From Gemmatimonadota bacterium (lineage in GTDB: Bacteria; Gemmatimonadota; Gemmatimonadetes; Gemmatimonadales; Gemmatimonadaceae): a stretch of 64,000 bases of DNA. A program made the translations under genes and the position numbers. Numbering within the stretch: position 1 is the first letter of the stretch; each line of letters starts with the position of its first letter. The DNA lies in contig JAJPIM010000007.1 in NCBI GenBank assembly GCA_021324775.1, forward strand, positions 62,001 to 126,000, given 5' to 3'. Shown in pieces: positions 60,655 through 64,000 of this stretch. The notes under the pieces are model-generated. The model did no database searches and was not told the origin of the DNA. It was given only the letters and a program-made list of their open reading frames with translations.

Positions 60655-61023
60655 ATGGGCGACAGGATCTTTACCGTTGCCGACACGAGTGCCGACGAGG
60701 TGATGGGTGTCCTCAGGAACACCGGCTCGAGCGATCCGGACGTGCTGTTTGCCGCGACGACCGAGTTCGGACGTCCGTTCCGGAACCAGAAGCGGTTCGG
60801 CTTCATGGCGATCGCCGTGGGCGCCGTGCTGGCATTGACCGTCGTCCTGCTGGTCGCCGGCGTGCTGCTCGCGATCGCCGGAGTCTGGCTCTGGCACAAG
60901 GGTAACCGCAACACCGCGGTCATCGGGTCCGCCTACACCTCGTACATGGCGTCGCTCACGGACGCGGCGGGCGCCGCAAGACCCGCGGCTCCGCCCCTTA
61001 ACGGCATCGCGAATACCGGCTAA
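60655..61023 (+). CDS. small membrane protein of unknown function
   Basis: ATG at 60655 gives a 122-residue protein with a polar N-terminus of about 55 residues (GDRIFTVADTSADEVMGVLR), one long hydrophobic stretch (FMAIAVGAVLALTVVLLVAGVLLAIAGVWLW) sufficient for one or two membrane helices, and a short Ala/Pro-rich tail. No family is recognised. The EVE-domain gene starts 9 bases after its stop, so they may share a transcript. Confidence 0.6.
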   Translation: MGDRIFTVADTSADEVMGVLRNTGSSDPDVLFAATTEFGRPFRNQKRFGFMAIAVGAVLALTVVLLVAGVLLAIAGVWLWHKGNRNTAVIGSAYTSYMASLTDAAGAARPAAPPLNGIANTG

Positions 61024-61032
61024 GTTGGGGGC

Positions 61033-61413
61033 GTGAACTACCTCCTCAAGACCGAGCCCTCGGAGTATTCGTTCGCCGATCTGCAGCGCGATGGGGTGAC
61101 CCGCTGGGACGGTGTGTCGAATCCGGTGGCGGTGAAGCACTTGCGCGAGATGGAGCCCGGTGCGCGGCTCATCATCTACGAGACGGGCACGCGCAAGAGT
61201 GCGGTGGGGACCGCGAAAGTGACGGCGGCCGACGCCTCCAATGCCAGCGATCCGGTTGTCACGATCTCGGCGGGTCGTCCCATCAAGGAGCCCGTCCCGC
61301 TGGCCACGATCAAGGCGAACAAGCTCTTCGCCACCTCGCCGCTCGTTCGCCAGGGGCGCCTCTCCGTCGTTCCGCTGACCGACGCGCAGTACAAGTTCCT
61401 GACGGACGGCTGA
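61033..61413 (+). CDS. EVE-domain protein
   Basis: The 126 residues, from GTG, form one EVE domain: MNYLLKTEPSEYSFADLQRDGVTRWDGVSN, REMEPGARLIIYETGTRKSAVGTAKVTAADAS and the closing QGRLSVVPLTDAQYKFLTDG. EVE domains, related to PUA and YTH folds, bind modified bases in RNA or DNA, and single-domain EVE proteins are common. No partner restriction or tRNA-modification gene is adjacent. It converges on the GGDEF/EAL gene with a hairpin in the gap. Confidence 0.9.
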   Translation: MNYLLKTEPSEYSFADLQRDGVTRWDGVSNPVAVKHLREMEPGARLIIYETGTRKSAVGTAKVTAADASNASDPVVTISAGRPIKEPVPLATIKANKLFATSPLVRQGRLSVVPLTDAQYKFLTDG

Positions 61414-61438
61414 TCCGCCCAGGCGGATAGTACCGCCT
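61413..61438. terminator. two overlapping hairpins in the EVE/GGDEF convergent gap
   Basis: ATCCGCC (61413-61419) pairs with GGCGGAT (61422-61428), and AGGCGG (61421-61426) can instead pair with CCGCCT (61433-61438). The two alternative stems share the GGCGG segment between converging genes and could act as a two-way terminator. Confidence 0.5.
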
Positions 61439-61442
61439 GCCC

Positions 61443-63815
61443 CTAGCTCGCGAGGATCGCGGCGGGGATGCGTTGGGGCAATCGGGGGACCGCCGGGCCG
61501 ACTCTCGCGCCCTGCGGGTCTTCGAGCAGATGGCTGATCTCGTCCGCCGACTGCGGCTTCGCGAAGAGGTAGCCCTGGCCGAACCGGCAACCGAGCGAGC
61601 GCATCAACTCCTGCTGGTCCGCATGCTCGATCCCCTCGGCAACCGTCCGCATCGCGAGCATGTCGCCGAGCGCGATGATCGTGCGGGCGAGCGCCGCATC
61701 ATTTCCGCCGCGGGTCACGCCATCGATGAACGACTTGTCGATCTTGAGGATGTCGATCGGGAACCGCTGCAGGCTGCTGAGCGACGAGTATCCGGTGCCG
61801 AAGTCGTCGATTGCCAACTGGACGCCGAGGGCCTTGAGGGCGTGCAACTGGGCGATCGTGGCCTCGGTGTTTCTCATGACCACGCTCTCCGTGATCTCGA
61901 GCACCAGATGACGGGCATTCAACCCCGAGTTATGCAGTGCCGTCGCCACGTCACTGGCGAGATCCGCGTGCTCGAACTGGCGTCCCGAGAGATTCACCGT
62001 CACGGCGGGGGCGTCGCCTTTGGCGGCGGCTTGCCAAACTGCTGCCTGGCGGCAAGCCTCCTCGAGGACGAACCGGCCTAGTGGCACGATCAATCCAGTC
62101 TCTTCGGCCAGCGGCACGAAGAGGGAAGGCGGCAGCAGGCCCCGGCGCGGATGCTTCCAGCGCACGAGGGCCTCGATCGCCGTGAGGCGTCCGTCCTGAA
62201 GCTCGACGATCGGCTGGTATACGAGTTGGAGCTCACCGCGCGCGATGCCATCGCGCAGATCGGCTTCGAGCGCCATACGATCTACGAGCGCCCGGTGCAT
62301 CTCGGGCTCGAAGATCGCGCAGCGTCCGCGCCCTTCGCTCTTGGCCTGGTACATCGCGACATCGGCGTTGCGGAGCAGGGTCTCGGTATTATCGTCGTTA
62401 CTCGCGCGCGCGATCCCGATGCTCGCGCTCACCGACAACTCGCTTGCGCCCAGCCGGAACGGGGTGCGGAGCGCTGCTCCGATCCGGCCGGCGACAATGA
62501 GCGCGTCGGCATCGGCGCTGGCATGTTCGATGAGCACCGCGAACTCATCGCCGCCGAGGCGCGCCACGGTGTCGCATCCGCGCGTGGCGTTCAGCAACCG
62601 GTGGGCGAGGGTAATGAGCAACTGGTCGCCGGCGCCGTGTCCGAGGCTGTCGTTGACGGTCTTGAACTCGTCGACGTCGAGGAACACGACTGCGATGCGG
62701 CCGCCGGCCCGCTCCGCCGCGGCGAACGCGTGCTCGACGCGATCGTGGAAGAGCACCCGGTTGGCCAAGCCGGTCAAGGGGTCGTGCAGGGCCTGGTATG
62801 AGAGCTGGAATTCCAGCGTCTTGCGGGATGTGACGTCCCGCGCCACCCAGACCACGGAGTCGTCCGTCATGGGAGAAATCGTGCCGGCGATCCACGTCGT
62901 CTCCCCCGTACCCGCGACGCTGTATTCGACGTCGATCGGCTGGTGCGACTCGAGCGCGCGGGTCACGCAGTTCGCGATCATGCTCGCGTCCTTGGGCGTC
63001 AGGACATCCTGAACGCGGCGGCCAATCCAGTCGGCCGGCGGACGGTGTGCAGCGCCGGCGCCACTGGCCGCGATCTTGAGATACCGGCCATCGCGATCCA
63101 GGACCACGATCACGTCCGACATGGCGCCGATCAGCGCGCGCAGCTCGGCCTCGCTCTCACGCAGCGCGGAGCTCGTTCGACGGAGCGTCCGTTCGCACCA
63201 CAACGTCGCGTACGTCGCGGTGGCGCCCCCGGCGGCAAGCAAGCCGATCTTCGCGATCTCCCCGAACACCGAGGTCCCGCCCAGCTCGGCGACCGACAGC
63301 GGGTTGTCACGCATCGCGAGGTGTCCCACCCCCACGAAGAGCGCGATCATGATCGCGTATTCCGCGACCGCGATCGCCGAAGCGACGGCCGCGCGACGGG
63401 CGGAGCCAGTGAAGGGCCGCGCCGCAAGAATGACGAAATAGGCGAGCCAGATCGGCGATTGCACGGCGAGATCGGGCGATCCCACGAACCCGTAGCCGCA
63501 GAGGATGGCCGTCACCGCCGAGATGTCGACCGCAGCATTGACGGTCGTCAGCCACTCAAAGGATCGGTGCGGCCGGTGAATCCAGATGTACTGGGCGATC
63601 GTCCACACGAGCATTGGGACGAGCACGCCGACGTTGACGAGCGCGAGCCCTCGGGTCAGCACCGTCGCGTACATCAGACCGGCGCATGCCAGCATGATCA
63701 GCACCGCAGCGCGTACTCCATTGAGCACGCGCTCGGCTTCGATTCGCTCTCCCTCGAGGAGCCGCGCCGTCAGATGCCGGTCGCTTGTGGTGCGGAGTGC
63801 TGAGGCGTCAGTCAC
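61443..63815 (-). CDS. membrane-bound GGDEF/EAL protein with PAS domain
   Basis: The 790 residues begin with about six hydrophobic segments (for example [22 protein letters not shown] and [22 protein letters not shown]) forming an integral-membrane sensor, then a PAS domain (about 225-345), a GGDEF domain with an intact GGDEF motif near residue 418 ([14 protein letters not shown]) and an EAL domain with an intact EALVRW near residue 550 and [13 protein letters not shown]. It could both make and break cyclic-di-GMP; which activity prevails is not decidable by eye. The ligand sensed by the membrane part is unknown. Confidence 0.93.
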   Translation of the reverse strand: MTDASALRTTSDRHLTARLLEGERIEAERVLNGVRAAVLIMLACAGLMYATVLTRGLALVNVGVLVPMLVWTIAQYIWIHRPHRSFEWLTTVNAAVDISAVTAILCGYGFVGSPDLAVQSPIWLAYFVILAARPFTGSARRAAVASAIAVAEYAIMIALFVGVGHLAMRDNPLSVAELGGTSVFGEIAKIGLLAAGGATATYATLWCERTLRRTSSALRESEAELRALIGAMSDVIVVLDRDGRYLKIAASGAGAAHRPPADWIGRRVQDVLTPKDASMIANCVTRALESHQPIDVEYSVAGTGETTWIAGTISPMTDDSVVWVARDVTSRKTLEFQLSYQALHDPLTGLANRVLFHDRVEHAFAAAERAGGRIAVVFLDVDEFKTVNDSLGHGAGDQLLITLAHRLLNATRGCDTVARLGGDEFAVLIEHASADADALIVAGRIGAALRTPFRLGASELSVSASIGIARASNDDNTETLLRNADVAMYQAKSEGRGRCAIFEPEMHRALVDRMALEADLRDGIARGELQLVYQPIVELQDGRLTAIEALVRWKHPRRGLLPPSLFVPLAEETGLIVPLGRFVLEEACRQAAVWQAAAKGDAPAVTVNLSGRQFEHADLASDVATALHNSGLNARHLVLEITESVVMRNTEATIAQLHALKALGVQLAIDDFGTGYSSLSSLQRFPIDILKIDKSFIDGVTRGGNDAALARTIIALGDMLAMRTVAEGIEHADQQELMRSLGCRFGQGYLFAKPQSADEISHLLEDPQGARVGPAVPRLPQRIPAAILAS

Positions 63816-64000
63816 CGAGACGGCAGTCCAGAGATAGGTCGTTGGCGGAGCACCATAGAGGACGGGGAAGTAGTGCCCCCCGTCACGTCACAAAACCGCT
63901 CCGTGTCGTTCCTTCTTTAGGACAGTATGCCGTCCTTGAGGCAGGTGGCAGCGCGTCGCATCAGAAGCGCCCTCTCCCGGGCGTTCTGGGTGAGTGATGC

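Noticed and set aside
63816-64000. A gene running off the right edge (ATG near 63930)
   Set aside because: The short frame shows no ribosome-binding site and no family pattern, so it cannot be supported.

Overview
The window is one contiguous piece of a high-GC bacterial chromosome, densely coded on both strands. No rRNA, tRNA, CRISPR array, phage or insertion sequence was recognised. Several things together suggest a soil-type Gemmatimonadota bacterium or a close relative: a SusC/SusD pair in very GC-rich DNA, CBM9/DUF5916 outer-membrane proteins, Ser/Thr kinases fused to TPR or TolB-like sensors, P1 peptidases and many exported lipoproteins. This assignment is inference from gene content, not from a marker gene.

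Layout. 1-2090: end of a SUMF1-like protein, then a BlaI/BlaR1-type repressor and membrane-peptidase pair. 2299-9002: small enzymes, two hydrolase/membrane-protein genes, an MFS carrier and a YXWGXW-repeat lipoprotein. 9344-14073: a beta-lactamase-fold hydrolase, a RES/Xre toxin-antitoxin pair with a perfect 28-bp operator-like palindrome, and a Ser/Thr kinase with TolB-like and TPR modules. 14166-23548: small conserved genes, an exported His-rich protein, OsmC, a methyltransferase, a CBM9/DUF5916 barrel, a P1 peptidase and a hydrolase. 23743-31635: a compact set that reads as a 3-keto-glycoside pathway: diheme cytochrome c and MFS carrier on the plus strand, facing PfkB kinase, Gfo/Idh oxidoreductase, gluconate-dehydrogenase-type small subunit, GMC flavoprotein and DUF1080 hydrolase on the minus strand.

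31836-37605: cyclophilin, a basic DUF6496-like protein, a PP2C phosphatase, a bifunctional aldolase/dehydrogenase and two exported proteins. 37652-44800: a three-gene RND efflux operon (permease, adaptor, TolC-like channel) divergent from a LysR regulator. 44819-47368: a pentapeptide-repeat protein and an S53 peptidase. 47814-56350: ECF sigma factor, FecR, SusC with an STN signalling domain, SusD and a spermidine-dehydrogenase-like flavoprotein, reading as a surface-sensed uptake and oxidation system. 56412-57074: a frameshifted stub of an L-lactate permease gene and an orphan DUF2442 gene. 57193-63815: an ECF sigma/Ser-Thr kinase operon, a small membrane protein, an EVE protein and a GGDEF/EAL protein.

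Non-coding structure is concentrated in gaps between converging genes. A perfect palindrome (GGGCCGGTCGCGACCGGCCC) occurs twice with related flanks, and a variant occurs once. GA-rich heptamer arrays start at or just after three plus-strand stop codons. A 22-23-bp tandem array lies at 21025-21136. The kinase PfkB gene appears to start at a CTG codon, because its N-terminal fold extends upstream of any ATG, GTG or TTG.
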